Positions 43,877 through 54,039 of a DNA stretch of 64,000 nucleotides are shown in pieces. The notes beneath the pieces are model-generated. The model made no database searches, was not told where the DNA came from, and worked only from the letters and a program-made list of their open reading frames with translations. Every line of letters starts with the position of its first letter. The stretch's first letter is position 1. This stretch comes from Candidatus Villigracilis adiacens (lineage in GTDB: Bacteria > Chloroflexota > Anaerolineae > Anaerolineales > Villigracilaceae), in NCBI GenBank assembly GCA_016703605.1, contig JADJBU010000026.1, forward strand, positions 124,001-188,000. Direction: 5' to 3'. The translations under genes were made by a program, and so were the position numbers.

Positions 43877-44689
43877 ATGCGAAGCGCGCGCGGATTTGGC
43901 AACGCGCTGGTGGCTGCCATCCTCTCGGTCGGGTTGACGCTGGGCGCATTGTCCATTTCGCTGGTGGGATTTATTCCAGAAGAATCCGAGCCGCCAACCC
44001 TGACCCCCATCCCATCGCCCATTCCCGTAACCGCCACTCAAACGCTTCCGCCCTCTCCCACCCAGCCGCAGGGCGCGGTCACGCCGACTGCCATCGTCAC
44101 CAGCACGCTGATTCAATCCACGCTCTGCCCGCCGCCGCCGGGCTGGGGTTCGTATGTCGTGCAGGCGGGAGATTCGCTGGATGGCATTGCGGCAAGGTAC
44201 GGCATCACCGCCGATTTACTCAAAAGCAATAACTGCCTGATCAGCAGCGAACTGCTCCCGGGCAAGTCCATCTATGTGCCGAACCTGCCCACCAGCACAG
44301 CAGCGGCTTGCGTCCCCGGCGCACCGAACTGGTCGAAGACCTACACCGCAAAACGCGGCGATACGTTTTACGGCATCGCCTACCGATACTACACCACCGA
44401 ACGCGAGATCATGCGGGTAAACTGCGCCAACTCGAACCTGTTGATCGCGGGCGAAGTCATCTGGGTTCCGAATATCGCGCCGCGCCCGCTCACGAGCACG
44501 CCCGTCCCCAGCGCCCCCACCACAGACAGCTCGACCGCCACCCCGGTTTTCACCGAGCCTGGCACAATGCTGCCCTTCACGCTCACGCCTTCGTTGACAC
44601 TGCCCCCCGCGCCGACCTTCACCGTTTCGCCCATCCCAACCCAGACCGCCACGCTGACCCCATTCCCCGAAACGACACCCACGCCCTAG
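43877..44689 (+). CDS. LysM-domain protein with N-terminal membrane anchor
   Basis: 270 residues. One transmembrane helix (about 10-32), a Pro/Thr linker, two LysM modules (about 92-138 YVVQAGDSLDGIAARYGI and 155-205 YTAKRGDTFYGIAYRYYT), then a Thr/Pro-rich tail. LysM binds peptidoglycan glycans. AGGAATTAGGAA precedes the ATG, 3 bp after the kinase-like stop, so they are co-translated. Confidence 0.85.
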   Translation: MRSARGFGNALVAAILSVGLTLGALSISLVGFIPEESEPPTLTPIPSPIPVTATQTLPPSPTQPQGAVTPTAIVTSTLIQSTLCPPPPGWGSYVVQAGDSLDGIAARYGITADLLKSNNCLISSELLPGKSIYVPNLPTSTAAACVPGAPNWSKTYTAKRGDTFYGIAYRYYTTEREIMRVNCANSNLLIAGEVIWVPNIAPRPLTSTPVPSAPTTDSSTATPVFTEPGTMLPFTLTPSLTLPPAPTFTVSPIPTQTATLTPFPETTPTP

Positions 44690-44704
44690 CGCAATCTTTC
44701 ATCG

Positions 44705-46207
44705 ATGAAAACAACAAGACACATCGTCACCGCCGCCTGCCTGGCAGTTCTTCTGGTTTCCTGCGCCCCGCCCGCCGCCGAACAGCCGCCCGCCCCGCTG
44801 CCATTCATCCTCATCACGTCTGCGCCGAACGCCAGCCCCACCCCCACACCCTTCCAACCTTCGCTCGCCACGCCAACCTCTCCCTCATTATTGGTGGGCG
44901 ATTCGATTCCCACGCTGACGGCGATCCCTGCAACCCCAACCGGATTCCCATCCTCCACGCCTCCCACCCCGCCGACAGCGACAGCCTCCATCGAGCAGTT
45001 ATTTCCGACCCAGGCTGCGCCGCCCCCCGCCCCGCCGACGGTTGATTCCGCGCCCCTGCCGCCCCTGACCGACAGCGAGACCATCAACTTCCTGCTCATC
45101 GGTTCAGACCGCCGGCCCGCAGGCACATCGCACCGCACCGATACGCTGTTGATTGCAATCGTCTGGTACCGCGAGGGGCAGGTCTCGCTTATCTCGATTC
45201 CGCGCGACACCTGGCTGTACATCCCCACGGTTGGGATGCAGCGCATCAACACCGCCTTTCAAAGCGGCGAGTCCGGCGGTTACCCCGGCGGTGGAAACGG
45301 GTTATTGAAAGACACCATCCTGCAAAATTTCGGCATCCGCATCGACCACACCGCCATGGTCGAGTTCGACGGCTTTCGCCGCATCGTGGACACCCTCGGC
45401 GGGATCGACCTGCCCATATCCTGTCCCTACACCGACTGGCGGCTGATCTCCCCCGAACTGGATGAAAACAACGAAAACAACTGGTGGCTTTTCACGGTCG
45501 GGCCGGGTCAGGTTCACATGGACGGCGACCTTGCGCTGTGGTACGCCCGCTCCCGCTCGAAATCAAGCGACTTCGACCGCGGACGCCGCCAGCAGGAAGT
45601 GATCCGCACTCTCTTTCAAAAAGCCCTGCAAACCGATACCTTCAGCAAGATCCCCCAGCTTTATAACGACTTCTCCAGCACGGTCATCACGGATATGGGT
45701 CTGGGCGACATGCTCAGCCTCGCGCCGTATGCCGTCAACTTTACGAACGCGAACATCCGCAGTTATTACATCCGCCCGCCCTACGTCGTCCCGTGGACAA
45801 CACCCGGGGGCGCCTCGGTGCTTCTTCCGCAGGAGGAGGCGCTGCAGGGACTGCTGACCGAAGCGACAACCCTTTCCACCTTCGCCGCTGCGCGGGAGAG
45901 CATCATCATCGAAGTCCAGAATGGTTCGTACTTCGACACCATGGAGACCCTCGCCGCCTCGCGCCTGAACTACGCCGGGTACGAAACCCTCACCAGCGGC
46001 GCGGACAACCGCAATTATGGCAACACCGTCCTCGTGGATTTCACAACAAACCAGGACCCGAACGAACGCCAGACCATCCTCAACGTGCTGGGGACATATT
46101 CTGCGAATGTCCTTTCGCTCCCCGACCCCAACAGCGCCGCACAATACCGCGTCATCCTTGGCGCAGATTACGAAGCTTGCTTCAAGCCGGAAGACCTTAC
46201 GCATTGA
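44705..46207 (+). CDS. LytR-CpsA-Psr (LCP) family lipoprotein
   Basis: 500 residues. Lipobox VSCAPP-type signal (Cys20), long Pro/Thr linker (to about 120), LCP catalytic domain (about 123-330) with NFLLIGSDRR, HRTDTLLIAIV, ISIPRDTWLYIP, GGIDLP and the Arg-rich YARSRSKSSDFDRGRRQQEVI, and a LytR_C domain at the C-terminus. LCP enzymes transfer glycopolymers from lipid carriers to peptidoglycan or protein. It fits with the LysM neighbour as a cell-envelope operon. Confidence 0.92.
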   Translation: MKTTRHIVTAACLAVLLVSCAPPAAEQPPAPLPFILITSAPNASPTPTPFQPSLATPTSPSLLVGDSIPTLTAIPATPTGFPSSTPPTPPTATASIEQLFPTQAAPPPAPPTVDSAPLPPLTDSETINFLLIGSDRRPAGTSHRTDTLLIAIVWYREGQVSLISIPRDTWLYIPTVGMQRINTAFQSGESGGYPGGGNGLLKDTILQNFGIRIDHTAMVEFDGFRRIVDTLGGIDLPISCPYTDWRLISPELDENNENNWWLFTVGPGQVHMDGDLALWYARSRSKSSDFDRGRRQQEVIRTLFQKALQTDTFSKIPQLYNDFSSTVITDMGLGDMLSLAPYAVNFTNANIRSYYIRPPYVVPWTTPGGASVLLPQEEALQGLLTEATTLSTFAAARESIIIEVQNGSYFDTMETLAASRLNYAGYETLTSGADNRNYGNTVLVDFTTNQDPNERQTILNVLGTYSANVLSLPDPNSAAQYRVILGADYEACFKPEDLTH

Positions 46208-46211
46208 TTCC

Positions 46212-46240
46212 TTGCAAAAGCAAGGGGGCTGGGCTATAAT
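46212..46240 (+). promoter_or_regulatory. tRNA-Val promoter
   Basis: TTGCAA (46212-46217), 17-bp spacer, TATAAT (46235-46240), 12 bp before the mature tRNA. Confidence 0.85.
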
Positions 46241-46252
46241 CCCGGCCGCTTG

Positions 46253-46326
46253 GGGCGCATAGCTCAGTTGGTTAGAGCGCATGTATCACACACATGAGGT
46301 CCGGGGTTCGAGTCCCTGTGCGCCCA
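46253..46326 (+). tRNA. tRNA-Val (anticodon CAC)
   Basis: Acceptor GGGCGCA/TGCGCCC with discriminator A, D-arm GCTCAGTTGGTTAGAGC, anticodon stem CATGT/ACATG with loop ATCACAC (CAC, codon GUG), T-arm GGGGTTCGAGTCCC. CCA not encoded. Confidence 0.95.
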
Positions 46327-46408
46327 CAAACCCCTGGAAAGGGGTTTTTCGTTTAATCGCCCGTTCTAATGATCTCCGGAAGTTGTGCTCGATGTTATAC
46401 TCGCGGAC

Positions 46409-47154
46409 ATGCTCCAATCCGTCTCCCCAACCCGTTTCGACCTGCAATTTTCCATCGCCGGGATTCCCGTGCGAGTCCATCCCTTATTCTGGGTGATCGC
46501 ACTTCTCCTCGGAAGCAACTCGGGGCATTCGCTCATGGTCGTGGTCTGGATCATTGTTGTGTTCATCTCGATCCTCATCCACGAACTCGGACATGCCTTT
46601 GCCTTTCGCAGGTACGGACACCCTCTCACATCCTGCTGCACGCAACCGGCGGGTTGACCGTGCCGGGATCCATGCCGTGGGGCGGAGGATACGCCAGCGT
46701 GGGACTGACCCAGATCAACACATCGTCGTCTCGCTCGCGGGACCCTTCGCCGGATTCGCCTTCGCCGGTCTTTCCCTGGTTGTGGGCGCGGCGCTTGGCG
46801 GGGAAATCATCCTCTCCACCATCCTGGGAGTTATCCCCTTTCCGATTGTCTTCATCCCCGCCTTCAACGGCATCCTGACCGATGTCTTCATCACGATCTT
46901 ATGGGTCAACATCTTTTGGGGGATCATCAACCTGCTTGCCCGTCTATCCCCTCGATGGCGGACATGTCTCGCTATTTCCTCATCCAGCGCGACCCGTGGA
47001 ATGGAATGCGCACCTCCTCTGGATTTCCGTCATTACCGGGGGGACGCTCGCCGTCTTCGGGCTGGTCTTCATGGGCAGCGTTTACATGGGGCTCCTCTTC
47101 GGTCTGCTCGCCTTCCAGAGTTTTCAGATGTTACAGGCATTGGGGAGATATTAG
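46409..47154 (+). pseudogene. M50 site-2-type metalloprotease with about five frameshifts
   Basis: The frame opens as MLQSVSPTRFDLQFSIAG, includes the zinc motif HELGHAFAFRRYG, then must change frame near 46615 to read SHILLHATGGLTVPG. Further changes are needed near 46725 (IVVSLAGPFAGFAFAGL), near 46935 (LPVYPLDGGHVS, the second metal motif), near 46970 (RYFLIQRDPWNGMRTS) and near 47020 (LLWISVITGG). Every conserved block survives, so either mutation is very recent or the consensus contains indel errors. Rhomboid/S2P-like intramembrane proteases of this type process membrane proteins. TATACT at 46396-46401 is a leaderless-type -10. Confidence 0.85.
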
Positions 47155-47178
47155 TCGCACTCCAATAACAAATAAAAG

Positions 47179-47216
47179 TAAAAGCCTCTTGCATAAATCC
47201 CGGCAAGAGGCTTTTA
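47179..47216. terminator. terminator between the convergent broken genes
   Basis: TAAAAGCCTCTTGC pairs with GCAAGAGGCTTTTA (14 bp) around a 10-nt loop; A/T flanks on both strands suit both the M50 locus and the convergent beta-helix locus. Confidence 0.85.
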
Positions 47217-47249
47217 CATAGATCAATTGAAGGCACTATTCAGGGATTT

Positions 47250-50200
47250 TTACGGCACAAAATACCTGACCGTCAATTGCGGACGAGCGGTGGTCACACT
47301 GTAATTTCCGCTCAAGAAGGAGATGTAATCATCCTTGCGGTCGTCGTCGTCGTCGAGCAAAAAGCCGAGGCGGAATTGGGTGACGCCTTTCAGGTTGATG
47401 AGGGGCAGGGCTTTGGCGTCCAGGGTCGCCCAATACCAGCCGCCGACGGCGTTATCGAGGATCGTGCCTGCCGTGTATAAAGCCGCCGCCTGGAAATCGG
47501 AATTCTGCAACGCGCCGATCTGAAGCGGACCAAAACTGCCGAACGCGCCCTGGCGGATATCCACCCAGATGTTGCGGTGCGTCTTGAACGGGTTCGCTCC
47601 AACAACCGATTCCATTTGCAATGTCAATATCGCCTGCGTGATGGCGGCGTTATCCGGCAGTGTGGATGTGGGGAAATGCAGGATCGAACGGTACTGGTTA
47701 TCCTGCGCGTTATCGCCCACGCGCAGAACGGCTGCGCTGCTGTTCATCGTCCCGCCTTTGTTGCTGGTCTCCTTCCCTTCCAAAATCCAGCCGTCGTGCG
47801 CCCCGTCCGAGTAAAAAGTCATGGTCTGGATCAGCGGCGCGGCGCGGTCTATCGTATACGTCTCGCCGTTGTAGAAATTCGCGTTACCCAAGCCTGCGCC
47901 GCCCAATGGGGATAAACCCGCATCGAGAATGCTGTCGTTATCGAGCAGGTCAAGCCGCAGTGAACCATCTCCATTGCCGGTGAAAATGGTGACGGTATAA
48001 GTCGTCCCCGAGCCGCTGACGGATGCAACCCCCGCATCCGACACGCTCGAAACGGTCAGCGCGAAATCAGCCGCGTCCACGCCGGTCACGGATTCTGAGA
48101 ACGTGACCGTGAAGCGCGCGCTTCCGGCGGCGGTGGGGCTTGGGTCGAGGCGCAGGATCGAGGTCACGGTAGGAACCGCTTTGTTGATCACATACACATC
48201 GCCGGATGAATAATTTCCATTCCCGGCACCGAGTCCGCCCAAAGGCAGGGATGTTTCATCGAGGATCGAATCGTTATCCGGCAAGGTCGAGGCGCAGGGT
48301 TCCATCACCGACTCCCGTGTTGACGGTAACTGCATAAGAATTACCCGATCCCAAAACTTCAATGATCGCGTAATTTGAAATCGAACCAGACGGGGTTAGG
48401 AGGAAATCGCCGGGGTCCACGCCGGTGACGTTCTCTGAAAAATTGACTGTGAAATGAATGACGTCGGCATTGCTCGGTGATGCATCCGCGCGCAGGATGC
48501 TGCTTGCAAATGGCAATGTCTTGTCAATGAAATAAGACTCCCCATTGAATCCGCCGTTGCCCGCGCCGATGCCCCAAGCGGGTCCCGTTCGCGTCGCGGA
48601 TCGAGTCATCGTCCGGCAGGTCGAGCCGGAGATTTCCGCTGCCCGACCCGGTGTTGACACTGACGATATAGTTCGCTTCATTGACAGGCGTAACATTCAG
48701 AACAGACGCGCCGGTAATGGATGGGTCTGCAGCAAGAATGAAGTCTGTAACGTCCACGCCGGTGACCGACTTTGAAAATACAATATTGAAATTAACAATG
48801 GACGCGCCGGTGGGATTCACATCCGCGCGGACGAGCGCTGAAACAGCGGGCGTCGTCACGATGAATGATTCGACCGCGCCGATATCAGGCGCGCTACCGT
48901 AGAAGCCGTCATTGATGCCGGGGATGAATAATCCGCGGTCGATGTTTGCGCTCGTGGGCAGTAATGAAAAATCGGCGCCAGCCGGGTACGTCAGACCGGG
49001 CGTGGATTCATGCCCATTGCATTCCAGCCCTGAGGCGCGGCAGAACTGGTTGAGGTTCGGGTAATCCACGTTTTCCCATTTGAACCGTGAGCCAAAGCCC
49101 GTGCTCCAATTGTCGTAGTTCCAATCGTGACCGAAGGCGCCAGGGTTGCGCGCTTCCACCGAATAAATGCCGCCTTGAAAGATATTGTTTCGTAAAACCG
49201 AATTGCGCACCGGGCTGATGAACTCGAGCGCGTTCGGCGCGTTGAAATTCGTCCAACTGGTGTTGTGATACATGAAGACCCAGCCGTCGGAATACCGATC
49301 CCACTTCACGCTCCTGCCGGTGAAATTGGCAAAGGTATTGCGCAAGACCCAGACCGGTCCCATGGTGACCGGCGCAAGCGAGATGCCCACCAACGCCGAA
49401 TCGATTGTATTATTGCGGAAGCGGTGATTGACGCAGGTCCCTTCGGGCTCGAAGGCGTCATCGCCGATGGCGTAGATGCGGTTGTTGTAAATATCGGCGT
49501 CGAACATCACGCCGGGGTTATCGAGTGCGGCGGAGGAACTCGTATACATACCGTTGAAATAATGATGGATGGTATTGCCGCGCACGATAGCGCCGTTATG
49601 TCCGCGCAGGACGATGGCGATCGACTCCATCGAAGTCCCCTTTTGCGCGTTCCACGCCCAGGGACTGTCGAGCACATCGTACATCTCGTTGTACTCGATG
49701 CGCGTGTCGTCCCCGCGCCCCTCTGCGCCGTTCCATTCCAAAAAGACCGGGTTCTGCATGTTGTGGATGCGGTTCCTGCGCACGACGATATGCGAGGCGT
49801 CCTTCAAACATGCGCCGCAGCCGTAGCCCGTTCCATAAAACCGCATCTCGAAGCCTTCGATCCAGATCCAATCGCGCCCGTCCACATAAAACGCGCGGTT
49901 GAAGATCGGCAGGTTCCATGAATATTTTTTCGGTTCCTGTTGGGTTCGCACATATAACTTCCCCGTGTTCGGGTCGTAATACCAGCCCTCGCTCATCGGC
50001 ACGCCGTTGTGCCCGCGCGCGTTGAGCAGATCATCCAAATAATCGTATTGATACATGCGTTTGCCGTCGCGCGCGAGATACTTGATCCAATATCCGATTC
50101 TTGTGTACCAGATATAGGGCTTGGACTCATACGACGTCCACACATCCGGAGCCATGACATCGGACCCATCGAGGACCGCGCCTCCGCCCTCCGCCTTGAC

Positions 50201-50784
50201 CTGAATCCAACTCCCGGGCATTCCACTCGCCGGGAAGGTGACCAGACTCTTTATAAACCCCATCCGCCACGAGGACTTGTGTCCCCGGCGCGGGCTCGGT
50301 TGACGCCTTCTTGAATCGTGCGAAACGGCGCGGCAAAAGAACCGTCCCCGCCGGGGGCGGCATCATCGTTGACGTAAATTATGTTGGTTGGCGTGAAAAG
50401 CAATTCATCTGCCTGAGTCGTAAACGAGCCGACGATCTCCCCCGTCCCATCCGTCACCTTGACTTCGTAACTGGATGCAGGCGCGAGGTTGAAGAGACTG
50501 CCGACCAGACGCCCATCCTTGATGCGCACAAGGTTATGCCCGGTCTGCCAGTTGGTTTCTCCGACACGGCGGTATGCCATCTGCGCCGACGCGGGCAAAC
50601 CCGCGCCGCTGACGGTCACTCCCGCCGTTTCGATATTCGCCACAAAGCTGATCTGGCTGAACGCCCCGCGCGGAGTCGCACCCGCGTTTTGAAAAGGCAG
50701 GCAGAGAGATATGAAAATCATCATGACTAAAACGGTCAAGAAATATCGGCGATGTCGGGTTCGCGGGAAGGTTTTCATACGCAC
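47250..50784 (-). pseudogene. secreted right-handed parallel beta-helix protein with four frameshifts
   Basis: One gene is split over four frames. The N-terminal part has a signal peptide (FLTVLVMMIFISLCLPF) and an Ig-like region up to YVNDDAAPGGDGSFAAPFRTIQ. Frame changes near 50292 (to PGTQVLVADGVYKES) and 50250 (to LVTFPASGMPGSWIQV) lead to a beta-helix region. Others are near 48590 (missing G in a G run, LGGIGAGNGGFNGES) and 48275 (extra T, LDLPDNDSILDE). Downstream are Calx-beta/Ig-like repeats (SVTGVDAADFALT-type) and a C-terminal DNRLR-type domain. The intact protein would be about 1175 residues. Each shift restores the conserved continuation, two of them at short homopolymers. Confidence 0.8.
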
Positions 50785-50949
50785 TGTCCAATCCCACTAT
50801 AGCACGCAAGAAAAAGGAAACAATTCCCGTATCGTAACAAAACAACTGCTGCTTGGAATAGTGCGTCGCGCCACGTAGGGGTAATCTCCTACTACGCCGG
50901 GATAAGCGCCCAGTGGCGATCATTCAACCGCGCGGCAGTTTTTCAGAGT

Positions 50950-51351
50950 CTACGAATTCAGCAATTCGATAAATTCCACGGCTCTGGTGATGGGTATGCC
51001 CCTGAAAGTGCCAAGTTCCAGCAAGTGACTGTCCCCGCTGACAATGTAATTCACATTTCCCGCAATGGCTGCCTCGAGAAATTTATTATCCGTTGGATCG
51101 GCGACAATGACGACAATTTCTTCTTCGGGTGTTACAAATTCAGCGTGTTGTAAAAGATACTCGGTGGCTGTCACAATCTCGATCTGGGGGATTTTGAACT
51201 TCGGGCGGTTGATTACGTCAAGATATTCGCGGGCAATCGCTTCTGATACGATCAATTTGAATTTTCCCGCTTTCCACTCGTCAACAATAACCTTCAATTT
51301 TCCGCCCAACGTGGAAGAGATGAAAATATTGGTGTCGAGAACAACCCGCAT
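50950..51351 (-). CDS. PIN-domain toxin (putative ribonuclease)
   Basis: 133 residues. Acidic residues of the PIN active site: Asp in VVLDTNIFISS, ADPTDNKFLEAAI and SGDSHLLEL. PIN toxins of VapC-like systems cleave RNA. Its ATG overlaps the antitoxin stop by one base (TAATG at 51353-51349), the usual toxin-antitoxin layout. Confidence 0.88.
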   Translation of the reverse strand: MRVVLDTNIFISSTLGGKLKVIVDEWKAGKFKLIVSEAIAREYLDVINRPKFKIPQIEIVTATEYLLQHAEFVTPEEEIVVIVADPTDNKFLEAAIAGNVNYIVSGDSHLLELGTFRGIPITRAVEFIELLNS

Positions 51352-51582
51352 TATTTGCCTTCCCGTACGGCGCGGATTTCCGCCTTGATGTCTTCGTCGG
51401 TGATGTTCATTTTCTCTGCGCGCGCGGATGGATTTCAAGGCGTTATCGAATCTTTCCTCCAAATCCTTTTCTTCTGTCGGTATGCTCAATTTCAAGTAAC
51501 GGACAAACGCTAAAACGTCCGCCAATCGTCTCTCAGGCAGCGTGGAAATTTCGAGCATGATAGTTTGTTCCATATCGGTCAT
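51351..51582 (-). pseudogene. antitoxin partner of the PIN toxin, one frameshift
   Basis: Starts MTDMEQTIMLEISTLPERRLADVLAFVRYLKL (a DUF2281-like antitoxin N-terminus) after GAGGTGCGCC. Near 51415, at GCGCGCGCAGAGAAAATG, a one-base loss shifts the frame; read with the shift it ends NITDEDIKAEIRAVREGK and stops at the toxin start. If the break is real, the toxin lacks an intact antitoxin here, which would be expected to be harmful, so a consensus error is plausible. Confidence 0.75.
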
Positions 51583-51648
51583 GGCGCACCTCGTACGATA
51601 ATTATACCCTTCCGGCGCCCGGCACATTATTATCATTGGGTGTGAAAA

Positions 51649-52479
51649 TCACCCATGCAACCCTTTCCGAAAAAATTCCGGCAGGGCAAACGCCGCCTTG
51701 TGGACTTCGGGGTTGAGATATTGATTCTCGCCGGGCGGGTAGGGCGTCTCCAATCCGTTCTCCCAGGGAGTGTCCGAGACGTACATGAAGCCGATTCCCC
51801 CGCCGGGGTAGGTGGGGATGTTGGCGTAGTAATAGGCGGGATTCTTCGTCAGGGATTTGGCGGAGCGATAGATGGTCTTTATCAATTCCGTATCGAAATA
51901 CGGCTGTTCGCACTGGGTCGCCGCTGCGCCGCCGGGAGCGAGGGCACGCACCATCAATTTTTGAAATTCGTCCGAGAACAAACGCTCCGCCATGCCGATG
52001 GGATCGGTCGTGTCCGAGATGATGACGTCGAACTGACCGGGGTTTTCCTTTAAGTAGCCAAAGGCGTCCCGAACGAGCAGTTTGGAGCGTGGATCAGACC
52101 ACGGGTCCCCGAAGGAGGCGGCGAAATGTTCGCGGGATAAATCCACCACGCGCTGATCCAGTTCGCAGACGACGGCTTCCTCCACCGAGTCATATCGCAA
52201 GACCTGCCGCAGCGAGCCGCCGTCCCCGCCGCCGACGATCAAAACTCTTTTCGGTTTGCCAACTGCCAGCATCGGCACATGGACGATCATCTCGTGATAG
52301 CCCATGTTGTCGCGCTCGGTGAGCTGGATGATGCCGTCGAGGATCATCGCGTTGCCGAAGAACTCGGTCTCGACGAATTGCAGATGCTGGTACTGCGTCT
52401 GCTCGTCTGCAAGGATTCGTTTAATGCGAATCCCTTTGCGGTAATATGGATGTAATTCTTCCGTGAACCAGATACTCAT
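51649..52479 (-). CDS. speE: spermidine synthase
   Basis: 276 residues from the ATG preceded by AAGGAAACGA. Transfers aminopropyl from decarboxylated SAM to putrescine. SAM-like binding motif VLIVGGGDGGSLRQVLRY, substrate-binding QLTERDNMGYHEMI and catalytic-type VIISDTTDPIG. It is 62 bp downstream of speD. Confidence 0.95.
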   Translation of the reverse strand: MSIWFTEELHPYYRKGIRIKRILADEQTQYQHLQFVETEFFGNAMILDGIIQLTERDNMGYHEMIVHVPMLAVGKPKRVLIVGGGDGGSLRQVLRYDSVEEAVVCELDQRVVDLSREHFAASFGDPWSDPRSKLLVRDAFGYLKENPGQFDVIISDTTDPIGMAERLFSDEFQKLMVRALAPGGAAATQCEQPYFDTELIKTIYRSAKSLTKNPAYYYANIPTYPGGGIGFMYVSDTPWENGLETPYPPGENQYLNPEVHKAAFALPEFFRKGLHG

Positions 52480-52541
52480 TCGTTTCCTTATATGCTCTCT
52501 GTTGGCGTTAGAGAACGCCAACTACGCGATTGCATATTTAT

Positions 52542-52925
52542 TCACGCCGCAATCGGCAGATTGGTTTCTACCGACGCCTCGCGGTCCAGTTTGCGCACCG
52601 AGAAGTCATCCGCGCCGAAGGCTTGCTTGAGGCGCATCAACACGGGCATGAAGTCCGTGCCGAGGGCGCAGGTGAACAGGTCAATGGCGCAGTAGCCGTA
52701 TTCGGGCCAGGCGTGCAGGCTGGCATGCGATTCGGCGAGAAGCAAAAAGCAGGTAAACCCGTGCGGACTGAATTTATAAAATCCCTCGTCCACAACGGTG
52801 AGCCCGCTGTCGCGGACGGCTTGCGCAAACAGCGCGTACGACCGTTCGCTGTCCATGAGAATCTCGCGGTCGCAGTCGGAGAGATCGAAAATATAGTGTT
52901 CTCCCAATTTCAAAGCAGCGTTCAT
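52542..52925 (-). CDS. speD: S-adenosylmethionine decarboxylase proenzyme
   Basis: 127 residues, the short bacterial SpeD form. Self-cleavage at the Glu-Ser bond in LLAESHASLHAWPEYGY generates the pyruvoyl cofactor; FTCALG supplies the Cys/active-site region. The product decarboxylated SAM is used by SpeE next door. The ribosome-binding site GAGGTG lies within the perfect palindrome ACACCTcAGGTGT (52928-52940). Confidence 0.95.
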   Translation of the reverse strand: MNAALKLGEHYIFDLSDCDREILMDSERSYALFAQAVRDSGLTVVDEGFYKFSPHGFTCFLLLAESHASLHAWPEYGYCAIDLFTCALGTDFMPVLMRLKQAFGADDFSVRKLDREASVETNLPIAA

Positions 52926-52927
52926 TC

Positions 52928-53069
52928 ACACCTCAGGTGTTAAAAAGTAAAGAACCCACCCAAAAACCTTTTCCATTGATCCGCGGGATGTTTCCCCGCG
53001 TAACAAATGGAACCGTCTTTGAGTAGACTCTGTTGCGCGGAGTTATACCCTGTTCCGCCGGGGTGTCAA
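52928..53069 (-). promoter_or_regulatory. speD promoter and structured leader
   Basis: On the minus strand TTGACA (53069-53064), a 16-bp spacer and TATAAC (53047-53042) form a near-consensus promoter about 110 nt ahead of speD. The leader contains a hairpin: CCATT/AATGG (53010-53006 with 52977-52973) enclosing CGCGGG/CCCGCG with a GAAACAT-type loop (53000-52982). It ends in a palindrome covering the ribosome-binding site. No known riboswitch class is recognised; polyamine- or SAM-linked control is possible but unproven. Confidence 0.55.
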
Positions 53070-53210
53070 TCTTTTTGGGCGGTGAATATTTTTTACTGCG
53101 CTCCCTTGTATAAATCAAAATCATCATGGATAATCCCCGTCCACGCAAAATTCCGCGCTGGAAAGGCGTTGTATTTTGCGTTTCACATCCCGCGCTCCAA
53201 AGGAACCGAA

Positions 53211-54032
53211 ATGGATAACCTCAACCAAACCACCAAAGACGCCTGGGACGCCAACGCCGAAGTCTGGGATAAACGCATGGGCGACGAAGGCAACGACTTC
53301 TTCAACCTCCTGTGCTGGTCTCCGCTCGCCTCCCTTCTGGACCCGAAACCTGATTCTCACATCCTCGACATCGCCTGCGGAAACGGGCTGACCTCCCGCC
53401 GCCTCGCCGAAATGGGCTGCCGCGTCACCGCCTTCGACTTCTCCGCCAACCTGATCGAATACGCCAAAGCCCGCACAACCGACCCTTCGACACGGCTCAG
53501 GGCAAATCTCCAATCTCTAATCTCCTACCATGTCATAGACGCCACCGATGAATCCCAACTCCTCTCCCTCGGCGAAACAAAATTCGACTCCGCCCTCTCC
53601 AATATGGCGCTCTTCGACATGGCAGACATCGAACCGCTATTTCGCGCATTGCCCAAACTGCTCAAACCCGGCGGGACCTTCGTCTTCTCCATCACCCATC
53701 CCTGCTTCAACAACGCCTCATCCATGCATGTCGTTGAAGAGATGGACAACAACGGCGAGATGCAGATCGCTTATTCGGTCAAAATCTCCCGCTACATGAC
53801 TCCCTACTCCGCCCGCGGACTCGCGCTCCGCAACCAGCCCGTGCCGCAAATCTACTTCGAGCGTCCGCTGCAATACTATCTCAACACCGCCTTCAAAAAC
53901 GGATTCATCCTCGACGGCTTCGAAGAACGCGCCTTCCCGCCCGAAACGCCGCAGACCACCCCGCTCAGTTGGGGCGGCAAATACAGCGAAATCCCCGCCA
54001 TCCTCGTCGCCAGGCTCAGGCTTTCCCCCTAA
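53211..54032 (+). CDS. class I SAM-dependent methyltransferase
   Basis: 273 residues from ATG preceded by AAAGGAACCGAA. SAM-binding motif I ILDIACGNGLTSRRLAE, acidic motif VTAFDFSANLI, and post-motif LLKPGGTFVFSITHPCF. Substrate unknown. Residues about 88-105 are encoded by inserted repeats: a CTTCGACACGGCTCAGGGCAA string and an AATCTC heptamer array (53503-53530). Confidence 0.85.
   Translation: MDNLNQTTKDAWDANAEVWDKRMGDEGNDFFNLLCWSPLASLLDPKPDSHILDIACGNGLTSRRLAEMGCRVTAFDFSANLIEYAKARTTDPSTRLRANLQSLISYHVIDATDESQLLSLGETKFDSALSNMALFDMADIEPLFRALPKLLKPGGTFVFSITHPCFNNASSMHVVEEMDNNGEMQIAYSVKISRYMTPYSARGLALRNQPVPQIYFERPLQYYLNTAFKNGFILDGFEERAFPPETPQTTPLSWGGKYSEIPAILVARLRLSP
53503..53530. repeat. heptamer tandem repeat inside the methyltransferase gene
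   Basis: CAAATCT CCAATCT CTAATCT followed by CCTACCA, in 7-bp steps. It encodes ANLQSLISY between two secondary-structure elements without breaking the frame. Confidence 0.75.
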
Positions 54033-54039
54033 ACCTCCC

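Noticed and set aside
53007..53210. Upstream extension of the methyltransferase frame
   Set aside because: It overlaps the speD promoter and leader region; the ATG at 53211 has a ribosome-binding site and fits the fold.
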